Below, one piece after another: positions 45,323 to 57,847 of a DNA stretch of 64,000 bases. Every line of letters begins with the position of its first letter. Position 1 is the stretch's first letter. The position numbers were made by a program, and so were the translations under genes. The notes beneath the pieces are model-generated. The model made no database searches. It was not told where the DNA came from and saw nothing but the letters and a program-made list of their open reading frames with translations. Origin of the DNA: Heterotrichella gracilis (taxonomy: Eukaryota > Sar > Xanthophyceae > Tribonematales > Xanthonemataceae); assembly GCA_032358255.1 (NCBI GenBank), contig JAULBX010002778.1, positions 62,001-126,000 of the forward strand. Reading direction: 5' to 3'.

Positions 45323-47721
45323 ATGTCCATACAGTCACTACCGCGGTCGGTGGGTGCACTGCGCCAGCGGCTGCAGGACGCCTGCAGGTGTGTACCTGAA
45401 TACGGTCTTCCTGGCCTGTGGTTTGCCCACCACGCACCACTGCGGCATCTGGGTCATATAGTCCCCCAGAGTCTGCGTTGGCCTGTGCCCTGGGTGTGGG
45501 CACTCTCCACCGCATGCTGCGTTTCCACCTTGCTCACTTTTTGAGGGCCTCAGCCAATACCGCCCCTTCCCAGGCACATATCCGCATATGGCCGCCAGCG
45601 CCCGCATGTGTCTGGTGTGACCCGCCTGCTGGGGCGCACGCGGCGTGAGGCTGAGGGCCTGGAGGCGCTGTGCGTGCAGCTGGGGCTGGGGGAGGGGCAG
45701 GCACTGGAGGGGCTCATGGAGGGGGGGGAGGAGGGGGGAGGGGGGCCGCGCACCGCCGAGAGGCTGCAGGGCTTGCTGAACAACCTGAAGGGCATTGAGG
45801 CTGAGCTGCTGACTGCGCAGCATGCGCCCGATGTGGTGGCGCTGGGCAAGAGGTTCTACACGGTGGTGGATGGTGAGGGGAACCCACTCGTGCCGCCGCA
45901 TGGGTCACGGCAATCTATGCAGCATGCACGGAAATTCACTTAATTCACTTAAGTGCAATGCCATGGACATATTGACCATATGGCTGCATGTGCATCAGCT
46001 GCGGACATGGAAGTCAGGTTCCTTTTCGTTTTCTTGTCCCGCTGCGTTGGCCTGACCGCACTGCTGTGGGTGGTGCAGGCCGGTCTGTGGGTGTGGAGAT
46101 TGACTGCGTGGCGCAGGGCGGCGCGTGCTGGATTGAGGCCAAGGCACACCTCAACTTTGGGGTGGCGTCCAACCAGTGGAGCGGGACCAAGAGGAGCAGC
46201 AAAGGTGTGGCGTTGGGGGGCTGGGAGGATGAGGTGGGCGCTGTGCATGCACACACATGTCACTCACAGCTACCCCTGCAGGCATGTGTATGGTTGTGAC
46301 GCCTTCCCATGTACATATATTGTGCCGGAATGTAATGATTATAATATGTCTTTTTTCCAGCAATTAGTTGCTTTTCTTATATCATTTATGTATTTGTCGA
46401 GGCCCTGAATAAGTCGCCTTGCTTGTCCAGGCTTGCGCCAGCAGGTAGTTGACCAGGTGCGTGTGGCCATGGACCCGATCAATGCTGTGCGCTGGCGGCC
46501 CCCCTGCCTGGTGCTGTACTTCCCGCTGGGCACGCTGGGACCAGATGTTGCACGTGAGCTGCAGGGGATGAACGTCACGGTCATCACAGGTGGGGATGGG
46601 GAGCCATGTGGCGATGATGGGGAGGGGAGGGGGTGTCACGCAGATGTCACCTATTCCATGGTGTGGAGAGACGATGGGAATGATGGGGCGAGGTGCAGCT
46701 TACAGCCTAATTGATTCACCCTTGCACTCCCCTGCCTGCAGGCGAGTTTGACTCCAGTGCCCTCCCTGTACCCCCGCCGCCCCCCACTGCCGCCAACCTT
46801 GACGTCACAACACTGTGTGCGCTGGTGTCAGAGGTCAGCCATGGGGGTCCGGGCAATGCTCAGGTGGAGGAATGGGCGCAGAGAGTCAGCCACTGGCAGG
46901 TGAGGGGTAGGGGTGGGTCTGCTTCCAACCGCCCGCCATGGGTTTGTATAGCCATGGCACAGTTGTCACATGTGAAACACCTGAAGCGGTTCAAATTATT
47001 TTAATCACTGGTATAAGAATTACATAAGAATCCATTTTCATTGTGAAGTTCACAATATACAAAAAGAAGTAAGGGGCCTCCCCTTCACCATGCCCTTAAC
47101 TCCCTCACCCCTTTGCAGGATTGCCTAGATGCCGAGCGCTGCTCCCCCCTGCTGGCTGAGCTGTCCCCACACCTGCGGGGGCGGTGCCTGGTGGTGGAGC
47201 GGGGGGCGCTGGATCAGTTTGAGGCGCTGGTGGGCCAGTTTGGGGGGGAGCGGGAGCGGCGGCGGTGGGGGGCGCTGCGCCAACGACTGGTGGTGCTGCC
47301 CCCACAGGTGGAGGATGCGGAGGAGGCAGTGGCGGTGGGGGTGGGGGGCCACTGGGGGGAGGAGGGTGCATCGGTGGGAAACGTAAGGGGGCTAGGTGAT
47401 GAAGATGATGGGGAGGATGCATTTGCCGCCATTCTGTGTGGCCAGCGCGCCACCCTCAGAGACACGCTGGCATGCGAACCCGCCTCACCATCAGTGTGTG
47501 CTGCCCCCATCTCGGGATCCCCTTCCCACCCGCACTGCAGCGCACGCTTGGCCCACGGCATACCTGGCCTGCCCCCCGCCACCCGTGCAATGTTTGGCCT
47601 GGGCGACGCAGTGGGTGCAGTGACACTGACAGCCAACGGGGCTGCGCTGCGCCTGTTGGGCCACCACCGGCTGCAGCTTGAATGCCATGTGCACAGGCCG
47701 GTGTGGCTCACCGGACAGTGA
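45323..47721 (+). CDS. DUF1308 / UPF0415 (C7orf25-like) protein
   Basis: Conserved eukaryotic protein of unknown function. Six exons: 45323-45387, 45574-45872, 46079-46204, 46431-46589, 46742-46899, 47119-47721; all joins keep frame. The N-terminus is helical (LRQRLQDACRHI, RLQGLLNNLKGIEAELL). The conserved core reads SVGVEIDCVAQGGACWIEAKA, then NLDVTTLCALVSEVSHGG, an acidic linker, and TRAMFGLGDAVGAVTLTANG near the C-terminus. These three blocks match the order in human C7orf25. I know of no established biochemical activity. The second exon includes a Gly/Glu run (EGGEEGGGG). The acceptor at 45573/45574 was chosen because it alone joins the phase-2 first exon in frame. Confidence 0.85.
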
Positions 47722-48447
47722 TGGGGCGTGAGGGGAAGGAATGCAGGCGGGGTGGGAGACGCGCAAGGCATGGGCGCGGGTGTGAACGTTGATTGGGCGC
47801 CAACTTTCACTGAATTCACTAATCCATCATGATGGATTTGTCAGCCGCTGTACCTTCGTTACATGCACTTCGGCAACACAGCCAGAGCAGCAGCTCATCG
47901 GACGCAATGCATGTCTGCAAGCTTCACCACTGAGCTCAGGCATTGGTGTTGCCAAGCGGCTTGGTGAACCATAGTGATGTTTTAAATCATTCAGAGATTC
48001 TCAAGAATTCATTGCGTTTTGGTGTACGATGAATTATCCGATAACAAGGCACTGACAGGGTCAACATGCTCTTCAGTGTAGAACATCGCATGCTATGCAG
48101 TGCAATGAGGAAAATCTCTTGAAATCAACCGTTATTCAACTTATAAGTGCACAGTCCTATAATTTATAGGACTGTGCACTGCCCACTAGTTGTTAAACTG
48201 ATTCAATTCACTGACAATGCCCAGGACTCCCCTATTATGGCCAACGCCCTAATAAGACGGGCAAATGCGCGCAATGGGCAGGGCGCCCTGCATGGCATGG
48301 CTGGCAGGTGGCAGGCAGCAACGGTAACCTCCTGCGCATGCATGCATGCCATCCAGCTGTGTGGCAAACTTGTGCGCATGCATCATCATGCTATCATGTA
48401 TCCAGCAAGGCTGGCCACGCCATCACATGGCTGCACCTCACAGCTGC
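47722..48447. other. Convergent intergenic region
   Basis: Between the stops of the DUF1308 gene (+) and the unknown charged-protein gene (-). It contains a 35-bp near-perfect palindrome (separate entry), and no exon. Confidence 0.4.
48146..48180. repeat. 35-bp near-perfect palindrome
   Basis: Two 17-base arms (agtgcacagtcctataa and its exact reverse complement) separated by one T. As RNA it would form a long hairpin on either strand. It lies between two convergent genes. Confidence 0.95.
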
Positions 48448-51285
48448 TCAAGCGCCATCCGCTCCTGGTGCCCCCGCCTGCACCACCATGCGCACAGTGA
48501 CCCCCAGCGCAGGCAAGCCAGGGGAGGAGGCGGCGGGGGGCAGCGGGGCTTTGCCGTGGCGCAGGCTGCGCACCGCTGCACCCGCATATGACGACAGTGC
48601 AGGTAGTGCGCTGTCTGGGAGGTAGCCCACATGCTCGCTGCCAGCCGTCAGGAACAGGACCTGGCACGGGGTGTGGGTGGTCAGGCAGGTGCCATGTGTG
48701 CTTTGCCAAGGGGGAGGTGAGTGAGCAGGGGCCATGTGCGCAGTGGTGGTGGGGAAGTGGTGAGGCGAGGCTGGTGCCACATGTGCCGGTAGATGCAGGC
48801 AAGGCAGACAGCGCCGGCGCCATAAGCGCACATGTCATGCCGTGGTATGCACATGCATGTGCGGGGGGGAAGCAAGCAAGCAGCTTGCGCCACAAGCACC
48901 ATGTCATTCTGTGGTATCTGCATGCTGCTGTGCCCACCTTCCCCTGCCTGGGCTTGTGGTGCCACGTCAGCGCCTGGCCCACACGCAGCGGGGCGCGCAT
49001 GCGGGTGGACACACCCTCCAGCTCAAACTCAGGCCTGCGGGGGGAGGGCGGTGCCATGTCAAAGGCAACGCGGGCCTGCATCCCGTCAACTCCACACACA
49101 TTAAAAAAGGACAGTGGCTGCTCATAGACATAAATCAGCGCTTTAATCCTAAGTGCAGAAAGTCTTGAGGTGGCGTAAAATACACAGTCGGGTGTCGCAA
49201 TGCACCTCTCGTCAACCCTTGTAGCTCATTCACTTGAGTCCTGCCCCACCTCCACCTCCACCTCCTCCACCCACCTGCATCCCTGCGGCTCCCTCCCCAC
49301 TTGCTGCAGCACCTCAGGCAGGTCATCGGGCGATGCCACAGTGAGAGTGGTGGTTGCGGGGCGCTGAACAAGGCGCAGGTGGCCGGGCTGGACGGGGCCA
49401 AGGGGGGCAGAGGCCTGGGGGAGAGGAGAATGAAACAGTGCAGCTTTGAGTATGTACGCCGTAATTGTGCTGTGGTGGAGTGATGCAATGCAGCATTGAA
49501 GGATGCACTTAACACCGCAGGTGCACTGAGCGCAAGGCGGTGCGGGTGGGTGGAGAGATGCAGTGGGGTGAGTGCACATGCACATGCACATGCACATGCA
49601 GGGGCTTTGCTTGCCAGGGTAGTGTGTCATGTCCACCAAGGTCAACCATATGAAATCAAGAACCAACGGCTGCCACCAAAGCCTGGATCATGCGCACTCG
49701 CCCCCGCCCCCGCCACCATCATGCCTCCCTACCTTGCCCTCCGCCTCCGCCCCGCCTGCGCTCCCCTCCTCGCCCCCCGCGCTCTTCTCCTCCTTGGCCT
49801 GCCCACGTATGCGCTGCAGCGTGAGGTCCCGCTGTGCCTGACGCCGTTTCACATCCGCCTCGCGCCGCCGCTGGGTTGCCTCAGCCTTGCGCCGCACACC
49901 CTCGGCGCTGGTGGGGGGGGGCTTGCTGCAAGGGGGGGTATGCGAGATGGGGGTCAAGTGGCAGCAATGGAAAAATTACGCTTAGGATGTGCATCATATC
50001 ACATCCATGATCCCAAAAAGCTGCAATCATGCTCAATGCCTAACTTCAGAAGCGTGATCGGTGGACAACTTCATCCGCTGCTAGCAGCATGTTCATGCGC
50101 GGTGACGAAGGTCAACTAGCAGCCACCGACGGTATGTTGCCCCGTGCAAATGCACAGCAACGTGGTACAGGGTACTGGCGCAGGGTGTTGCATCCCGTAC
50201 GCGTAGCGGGGCCGCGAGTCCAGCTCCTTGGGCAGGGGCAGCAGGCCGGGGGGCAGCTCATCGGTGCGCTTGCCTGCGCGGCGCTGGCGGGCGCTGGCAC
50301 CACCACCCCCCACATCCCCCTCTGCACCACTGCGTGAGGTTGCCAGGCTGGTCTGGAGCCACCCGTCAGACTCTGCACATGCACAGGGGGGAGACATGGT
50401 CAAGCCAGTGGCAAAGGGAGGATGCAGCGTCCCTGTGTAGTGATACCACATGCCAGGTGCGCGTGACATAAGCTGCGGTGCACCTTGCCCCTTGAGCACA
50501 TGCCTGGCTCTGGCAATGTGTGCCTGTGCCTGTGCCACCCCTCTTGCCCCACCTGTGTTGTCGCTCCCTGCGTTTGCGCCATCCAGGGTGACGGACCCCT
50601 CCCCATCGCTGCTGATGGTCACGTCGCCCCCTGATACCTCGCTGGCTGTCGCGTACTCGTCCTCCCCTGCACACCACAGCGGCTGGCGCCTCACCACAGC
50701 AGGTGGCTCGGTGAATGGTGGCAGGCACAGCAACCCTATGCTGGCGCGAAGCAGACATCGGGCACGTGACGATGGGGTGCGTAGGGTCCCCAATGGGTGC
50801 TGCAGGGTTTGGCTGCCATACCTTCAGAGTCCTCCCCCGACCCCACCACGCTGTGCCGCGAGGGTGCCCTGCCACCCCGCCGCCTGGGCGCAACCACCAC
50901 CTCCTCCTCCTCCTCCTCACCTCCCTCCTGGGATGAGGTGGATGGCGAGGGGGGGTCCGGGGGCGGGGCATCACCTGCCTGTGTGTTGCGTCGAGGTGGC
51001 GAGCGTAGCAGTGGGAACTGGTTGTCCAGCCGCGCGGCGCGCCGGGCACCTAGGTTCTGCAGGCAAGGAGGGGGGTAAGGGGGTGCTCAAGTGGTGCCTG
51101 TATGGGATAGGCGGCAGCATATACTGTCCCGAGAAAAAGGCAGTGTTGAAGTAGATACTTGTTGAACAATTGCTGTGTGTGGCTGAGTGTGGCTGCCTGA
51201 AGGGACGTACCCTGACCATTGTGCGTGTGGAGTTATCAGCCTGCAGCCCCTGGTGCAGCGCTGCGCTTATGTACACCAACTGGAC
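48448..51285 (-). CDS. Unknown charged, coiled-coil protein (5' incomplete)
   Basis: Eight exons join in frame from a 5' exon ending QADNSTRTMVR (~51285-51211) through ~51060-50822 (NLGARRAARLDNQFPLL, then a Glu run EEEEEE), ~50670-50550, ~50380-50200, ~49930-49730, ~49420-49275, ~49045-48950 and ~48690-48448. The middle holds acidic Ser-rich segments (TISSDGEGS), suggesting a nuclear protein, and a basic coiled coil RRKAEATQRRREADVKRRQAQ, which faintly resembles the PAPA-1 segment of INO80 subunit B/Ies2. The zinc HIT finger expected at the end of plant INO80B is absent; instead the tail is LFLTAGSEHVGYLPDSALPAL and a Gly/Ala-rich end. I therefore do not assign a function. At least one 5' exon upstream is missing from this model. 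Confidence 0.55.
49572..49601. repeat. CACATG microsatellite
   Basis: Four and a half perfect units of CACATG within an intron of the unknown charged-protein gene. Confidence 0.85.
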
Positions 51286-52492
51286 CTTGATACCTGAAGC
51301 ATCGTAGGAACTATCAGGTCTAGGTGCGTGGTGAAGTGATCAGCACTGGTGGAGTGATCACCACCTTGGCACATGCATGCATGCATTCCCATGCATGCAT
51401 ATGCAGCGACGAGGACGTTTGTCGACTGCAGCAGCCTACCAGGCACCTGCACTATCCTCGAACACCAGGGAATTGGTGTTATAGCATCGCACGGCCACTT
51501 TATGTTGCGTTGCAGCGTTCCTGCCTGGACTGTTCCCCAGTCCCAGTGAAACCAGACCTTGTCAGCCTTACACAGCTCTGTGGCACTTTTCTCGGAGGCT
51601 GTGTGCATGCAAGGGTCACCCAGGTGCGTGTTCAAATGTGCTGCTGCAATGGCAAGTGCACTACTGGTTTGGTGCCCTGCATCGGTTGCAAATATGCAGA
51701 TAAATATTTAGCAATTGTCACTGTGGTTATCTGGGGCTGACCCTCAGGGTGTTGGTAGCGCACTGCCACAGAGAAGAGAGAAGGCACACACGGGCAATTA
51801 GGTACGCAATGTACAACTTCTGCCAGTGACAAGCTTTCAAGTAGGTTATTCATTCGACATCACCGGTGGATACCACCTGGGGCCAAGCGCGCTGTACATT
51901 ATAATCAACTATCAAAATGCAGTAGGCCATCTCCAGCCAACAGCTGCATGGCGGAAATGCCACTGCTGAGATAACAGAGGTATATATGGCTGTGAACCTA
52001 CAAACATGTATGCTGGGGGCATGCAGCGCAATCCCAAGACCAAAGCACATAGCTAAGCTCTACAGCAGAATGCCATGAAGTTGCACGGTAGCTACATATG
52101 ACGCTTTCAGTTGCTGCACTACAACGCTGTGCGTGCTCGGCGGCCCAATACGAGGACAAGGATGCCGAAGCTGTGGAACACTGAAAATGTGATAATTCAA
52201 ATCTCACCTGCCAGTGAGATTTTGTGTTATGAAAATGTTAAAAACAACGGTGGTGACTGTTGGTGAGCGGCAGCATAGCCTGAGGCATGCTTGGCGAGCA
52301 CCACATACCAAAAAATTATAAACAAAAAGCCGTAACACAGTTGGAGGTACAGGCGTGCATTGTTTCGCACGCTGAGCCCTGACAGGCATACTAAAATTGT
52401 TGCTGCTGCACTTGCTCCCAACTCCAACCATATGTCGCACCTGGTGGACCCTAGCCATCGCTCCCCATGCGCCAGTGCTTACCCCCCAAACC
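51286..52492. other. Intergenic, 5' flank of unknown charged-protein gene
   Basis: Should contain the missing first exon(s) and promoter of the gene ending at 48448, then the 3' flank of the tail-anchored protein gene. An ATGCATGCATATGC-type patch lies at about 51372-51401. No exon could be fixed. Confidence 0.35.
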
Positions 52493-53371
52493 CTACCATA
52501 GGTTTGTGAGCAGCAGCACGCCCACCGCCGCCAGGGGGAGCAGACTCAGCGCCAGGCTGGAAGACACCCATGACCTCCCCGCCACGCTGCCATCCCCCTT
52601 GCACCAATCCTGCACCTGCTGGCACACCTGCTGCCATGCCCGCCCAACCGCCGCCATGCCCGCACAGCCTGCCCCCCCTTGGGCGCACGCCAGTGCGCAT
52701 GCCGACTGCTCCCGCCGGACCTCGTCCATGGTCTCACACCAGCCAAATATTATGTTGTCCGCGGTGCGTGCGGATTTGAGCTGCATGCGCCCCTTGAAGG
52801 GGCAGTACCCAGAGGGCCAGGACGACGCCTCCGGTAGTGGGGATTCAGGCGGGCACGACCTGGCCTTTGCCAGGGGGGAGGGTGGCGGGGAAGGTGAGTC
52901 TGTTTGGAGGCAGTCCTCGCGCACCTCCGCCAGGTTGTGCGACTCCGTTTGCCTGAGGCTCCTGGCGCTGCTGCTGGGGCTGCTGCTGGCGCTGCTGGTG
53001 CGGGGCAGCGGCGCACTCTGGGTGCGGAAGAAGGGGGTGGAGGAGTGGTCCGGGGGTTGGGCGGTGGGGGTGTCGGGCGGGGAGGTGCGCACGCTGCAGT
53101 GGGGACAGCACGTGAGAGGGCAGGTGTGGGGAACCGTGAGTAGCACCCGTTGAGGAAGGGCACCAATAAACTAGATATGTCAGTGCATCCCCACGCAAGG
53201 TGGGTATGCTTGCACTGGTGGAGACTGATGCGATATGCAGTTGAAATCCAAAGGGGAAGACTAGATGGCACCGCCTGCCCATGGCCTATGCGCACCACTG
53301 CCTCACCTGCCCGCTGACTCAGGCCGCATGCGCCGCTTGGCCGCGCTGCGAAGGCACTGCAGGGGCCCCAT
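52493..53371 (-). CDS. Small tail-anchored membrane protein, unknown function
   Basis: Two exons, 53371-53307 and 53093-52493, join in frame (MGPLQCLRSAAKRRMRPESAG then SVRTSPPDTPTAQPP) for 221 residues. The N-terminal half is Ser/Pro-rich and disordered-looking. A central acidic part follows, then a compact segment (STARTADNIIFGWCETMDEVRR-like region, with several Cys spaced as ALACAQGGAGCAG). The last 20 residues are a hydrophobic helix (LALSLLPLAAVGVLLLTNLW) ending at the stop, so the protein is probably tail-anchored in the ER or an organelle outer membrane. I do not recognise the family. The start is set by the only upstream exon whose donor (GGGCAG then gtgagg) keeps frame. Confidence 0.6.
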
Positions 53372-54941
53372 GGCGGGACAGAGCGCGTACTAGTGCACTA
53401 GTGGGTGCTGGGTCTGCCTGGGGTGCTGACTGTGACGGACAACTGACGCTGTGCTGTGGCTGGATGTGTGGCCACCTGCGCAGAGGCACCCCGCACAAGG
53501 GTGAGGGTAGTGTGGTGGTGGCAGGCTAGGACAGGTGGTGGCCTGCGCCCTGAGTTGTCAGTTGCCGGGGAACCCTGCTGTGACCCGTGCACCAGCCAGT
53601 AAAGCATGAACTTGGGATCTGTTGATCAAGGTTGCCAGTTGCGAAGTGTGCGTGCATCTGGGGACAACCAACAAGGACCAAAAGTACGGGGCCAGTTGTG
53701 CTGGGGAAGTGCACATCCAAGGGGTGCAGCACTGACGAACCGCATTGCTGTGCCACACGGGGGTAATGGTCACGTGCATGGCCCATGCCCCTGGGCGCAT
53801 GCCTGTCCCCACCTGCGTGGACTGCCTGGCGTGCGGCCAACCCGTCCAACCTACGCCCCACGCCAAGCCGCCCTCAGAAACCCATCAGGCGCGCCGCCTC
53901 GCGTGTGGGACTCGCGGTGGCCGGTTGGTGGTGCCAGGTCGGGCAGAGGTGGGACCTGCGCTATTGAAGGGTCAGTCCACACCCGTATGCAATGGGGGCG
54001 ATGGCGCCAGCGCGGCAGGCCATCAAGCGGTGCACGCAGTTGCCTGACCCGTTTGTGGGTACTGAAGCCTCTGTGCTGGAGCAGGCGTATGGCGTTGCGT
54101 AGGTCCCGTTTTACCTCAGCCGAATAGCTGGACACAAAGGGTATCAAACAAGCAAAAGGGCAAGCACGAGGACGGCGCCATATGGCCCACGACACGTTGT
54201 ATAGTTTATACAGGACACGTCCTGCAGTTGTGCACCGGCCTGACTCGGTCTACTATTACCTCACAGCTGTAGTATGCAGTGCCAGATGTTCTCCTCCGAG
54301 AGAGGCTGTGGAGGTTTGGTCGTAGCCCTGTTCCTGGCTCTGCGCCGCCTGGCAAACACACGTAGCCGTGGTGGCGATATCGGGGAGCTGTTGAGCTGTT
54401 AGGCAGCAGGATACCGCACGGCAGACAGCAGGATGGCCAGGATACGAGGTCCTCGTGCCCTGGACTGTGCATGCACTACTTCTACGCCTGTTGTAGCGTT
54501 TACAGACTGAGCAGACAAGGGCAAAGTGTGTTGTCAAAGGATCTGGTTGTCGGAAGCGGTGCTGTGTACTCGTTTATACCCTCGCTGTCAGGAGGCTGTG
54601 TCTTCTGCCCAGCTGCTGAGCCAGCTCTGGGCGAGGTGAAACAGGCAGTTGCAAACATTTGTTCTGCGCGTCCCAATTCACAATCCCAACAATATCCGGA
54701 ATCCCCACTTTGACCAGTAAAATAAACAAGTTTTTGAACAATAATTCCAATAATTAATGGAAAATCCCAGGTCAAAGTGCAAGCCAATTCCAGCTAATGC
54801 ACAAATGCATGAGGAACTGTGCATCTGGCTGCACACACCACCACCCCAACTCCACCCTCCTGGAGTAGGCACCAATGCGCACGTGGGTCGGCACTGGCGC
54901 AAGCTCCCCCCGAAGCTGCCCTCCTCCCCCTTTCCCCCCGC
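53372..54941. other. Intergenic between tail-anchored gene and Nup43 gene
   Basis: Promoter of the tail-anchored gene and 3' flank of the Nup43 gene. ORFs of up to ~170 codons occur on both strands but none has a recognisable domain or splice context. Confidence 0.35.
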
Positions 54942-57847
54942 TCATCCATCCCGCCGCACATATGCCAGCCCCTCCGCGTCATTCACCAGAACCAAGTCCC
55001 TCCCCGTGGCGCCATCCACATCCAGCGAGTTTATCCCCCCTGCACCCTCACGGTACAGCACACGCACGCCACCACTGGCAGGGGTGCGGGTGGGGGCGCT
55101 TGTGGAGGGGGCGGGGGCGCCACTCAGGTGGAAGCTCTGTGCGGCAAGGAAAGGATGAGAGAGTGGTAAGTTGGGTCATGTGCCTGTGGGGCAGCTTGGC
55201 CGTGTAGTGAGAGCGGGAGCAGAGCAGGGGAGGCAGGAGGCACGGCAAAAGTAAATGTGCACGCATGAAGCACCTTGGCAATACAACACATGTGACCAGT
55301 TGACACACATGCACCCTTTGCCGGGCTTACGCGCACATGCACAATTGAACATGTTGCAGCATGGCGAGATCCCCACCTGTTGCGTGGCGCAGGTGGTTGC
55401 CAGGGCGCCATCAGTACAGCAGAAGAGCAGGGCGGGCGTGGGGCCTGAGGGGCGCAGCGCATCACGCGGGTCAAAGTGGACCTGCGGATGGGGGCCAGAT
55501 ATCATGAGCGGCAGTTGGTGGGCTACTGGGGTGCATTGGGGCACGTGCGCTGCCCAAGAGGATGCAGCTACTACACATGCACGTGCCTGTCCTCAGCCAA
55601 AAAAACCGGCAACCTTGTTGCTGCCGTCTCAACAACATTTTGCATTCTGCCTAAACTGGGGTACAAAAACGTGGGGAGGGATGGCAAGCAACTGGTAATG
55701 CATGGCACGATGCGTCCGTGTACGTAAACACCTCTGCAAAAACGCCTCCCCACGCGTGTGCGCACCCACCTCCACAACCTCCCCTGCGTCCTCCACCCCC
55801 GTCACCCCCCCTTGCGGCGCCCCCCCCTGGCGCAGGTCCCACAGCGCCACGCTCCCCCCCGACCCCCCACTGCCCACCAGGTACGGCCGGGAGGGGTGAG
55901 CACACAGGCAGCGGATGTGGCGGGACAGGCCCTGCAGGTGTGTGCGTGTGGAGTGGGTACGGGGAGGGGGATACACCATGCACGCTTGCTTAACGAGACC
56001 AGACGCATGCCGCAGATGCACCCTCGACCCATGTGGTGCAGCCAGCACTACTCAACAGCAATGTGTACAGGCTGGGCACACGTGATTTGCCACTGAGTGC
56101 GCATGAGGATGTGCTGTCATGTGCCCCACCTGCGCCTCATCCAGCCCAGGCAGCCCTGTGTGGCCCCACTGGCGTGAGGACCTGCCCACAGGCTTGCCGC
56201 CCTGACGCTTGTCCCACCACTCAATGCCACCTGCACCACACACAAAGCATCAAACCATCAGGCATATGTTCTATAAACACCTGCCACAGCATGGTGATCA
56301 CCCTGCAATACCTGTGGCCATGCAGATGACAACCACCAGTGCAATGCCAACCCCCCCTATTTTGTGCGCCCCACATGCGAATCATTACCACCACCACGCG
56401 TTTGTTTCCCCCCTTGCCACCCCACCTTGCGTGCTGGCCGTGACAAATGTGTGTGCCGATGCCCAGCAGGCAGCGCGGAACTCCACCCCCGGGCACTCCG
56501 CCAGCACCTCCACAGCCCCCGCCCCACCAGGCGCATCCAGCGGCGCCAGCGCCAGTCTCCCACTTGCCGATGCCCCCAGCACCTGGCCACTGTCCGCCCC
56601 CACGTCCATGGCGGTGAGGCAAGAGGGGCCCAGGTGCAGCCAGGGCTGGAGGGAGGCGGAGTCGGGGGCGGCGCCAGACAGCAGCTGGATGGGTGGGGTG
56701 AGGGGTGGGGTGAGGGGTGCATGAGGAGGGCATGCCGCGTCGCGTGGTGAAAGAATTGCAATACGGCGATGCGCATGTGGGTTTGATCACTGGCGCCAGT
56801 TTCAGGCAGCAGGTGGGTTGGGTGAGGGGTGGGGTGGGGTGAGGGGTGGATTGGGAGGGCATGCAGTGTGTCGCGTGGTGCCAGAAATGCAATAGGGCGA
56901 TACGCATGCGGGATTGATCGCTGGCGCCATTATTATTCTCAAAGCAACAGATAGCAGCAGGTGGGTATGCCCAAGTGGGGGTTGAATGAGGTGGGTATTG
57001 CCCAGTATGTGCAGGCAGGGGACCAGCATGGCATGCGGCCCGCACCTGGATCTGTCCCGGGTCTGCCCCTGGCGCTGTGGGCAGCTGCAGCACCAGCCTC
57101 CTCACGCTGCCCCCAGCCCCGCCCACCACCAGCGCCACCCGCCCCTGGCCCAGCGCACACACCTGCAAGGCACAGGGGGTCAGGCACAGCCAGGCAGCAG
57201 TGCAGAACGTGCCCGTGCCACGGCCACCGCACCCATAGTGACTGCCAAAGCGACTGCCACTGCACCTGCTGGTGCACACAGCAGTGGTGGTGCTTAACTA
57301 CAACATGCACCATCCACCTCCCCCTCCCCCCCCACACACACACCTTGAGGTCTGTCACGGGCCCCTCAGTGGTGAACGATGCCAGGTTGGACACACCCGC
57401 CAGTGCCGCGCCGCCGCCTGCCACAGACTGGCGCACCGCAAGACCAGCCAGGCTCAGCTCGTAGCCCTGCAGGGGGAGACACACAGCAGGAGCGTAGGCA
57501 AAGCAGGGAAAGCAAGGATCAGGTGCAGCACGCATGCATATGAGGGTGGGTCTCAGCATGGCCATGCATCCAAGATGTGGCTTGTGCGCATCTGGGTGTG
57601 GGTGCACGTGTCTTACGTTTGCGTAGGGCACCCATGCCGTCAGCGCCGCCACCTTGTTGTGCACCAGGCACCCCTCCTCGTCCTCCTCCCCGGCAGCCCC
57701 AGGGGGAAAGGGTAGCCAGCGCACGCGGGAGGGGGACACCTCCAGGAAGCGGCGGAACAGTTGGTTGGGGGCGGGGACGGTGGGGCAAGTGGGGGCGAAG
57801 GACAGGGCAGGGGGGGCTGGCGGCCAGTCGGCGCGCGCCAGGGCCAT
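54942..57847 (-). CDS. NUP43: Nucleoporin Nup43-like WD40 protein
   Basis: WD40 beta-propeller resembling Nup43, a subunit of the Nup107-160 scaffold of the nuclear pore. Eight exons: 57847-~57617 (FLEVSPSRVRWLPFPPG, the start block of Nup43), ~57470-57345, ~57165-57047, ~56690-56430 (AMDVGADSGQVLGASASGRL), ~56230-56130 (GIEWWDKRQGG), ~55935-55770 (RHIRCLCAHPSRPYLVGSGG, VALWDLRQG), ~55480-55370 (VHFDPRD, LFCCTDGAL) and ~55140-54942 (GGINSLDVDGATGRDLVLVND, AEGLAYVRRDG, stop). The VALWDLRQG repeat, the VHFDP block and the LDV...AEGLAYV end match Nup43 in order. Conservation in the first blades is weak, as is usual for this nucleoporin. Another small WD40 protein is the alternative. Confidence 0.72.
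56679..56954. repeat. Diverged tandem duplication in Nup43 intron
   Basis: Two units, about 128 and 148 bases (starts at 56679 and 56807), share a gagggtggggtgagggg-type stretch, then gagggcatg, gtcgcgtggtg, gcaata and ggcgat, and end with atcactggcgcca/atcgctggcgcca. The first unit begins at the exon edge, so the duplicate includes a copy of the 3' splice-site neighbourhood. Confidence 0.8.
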
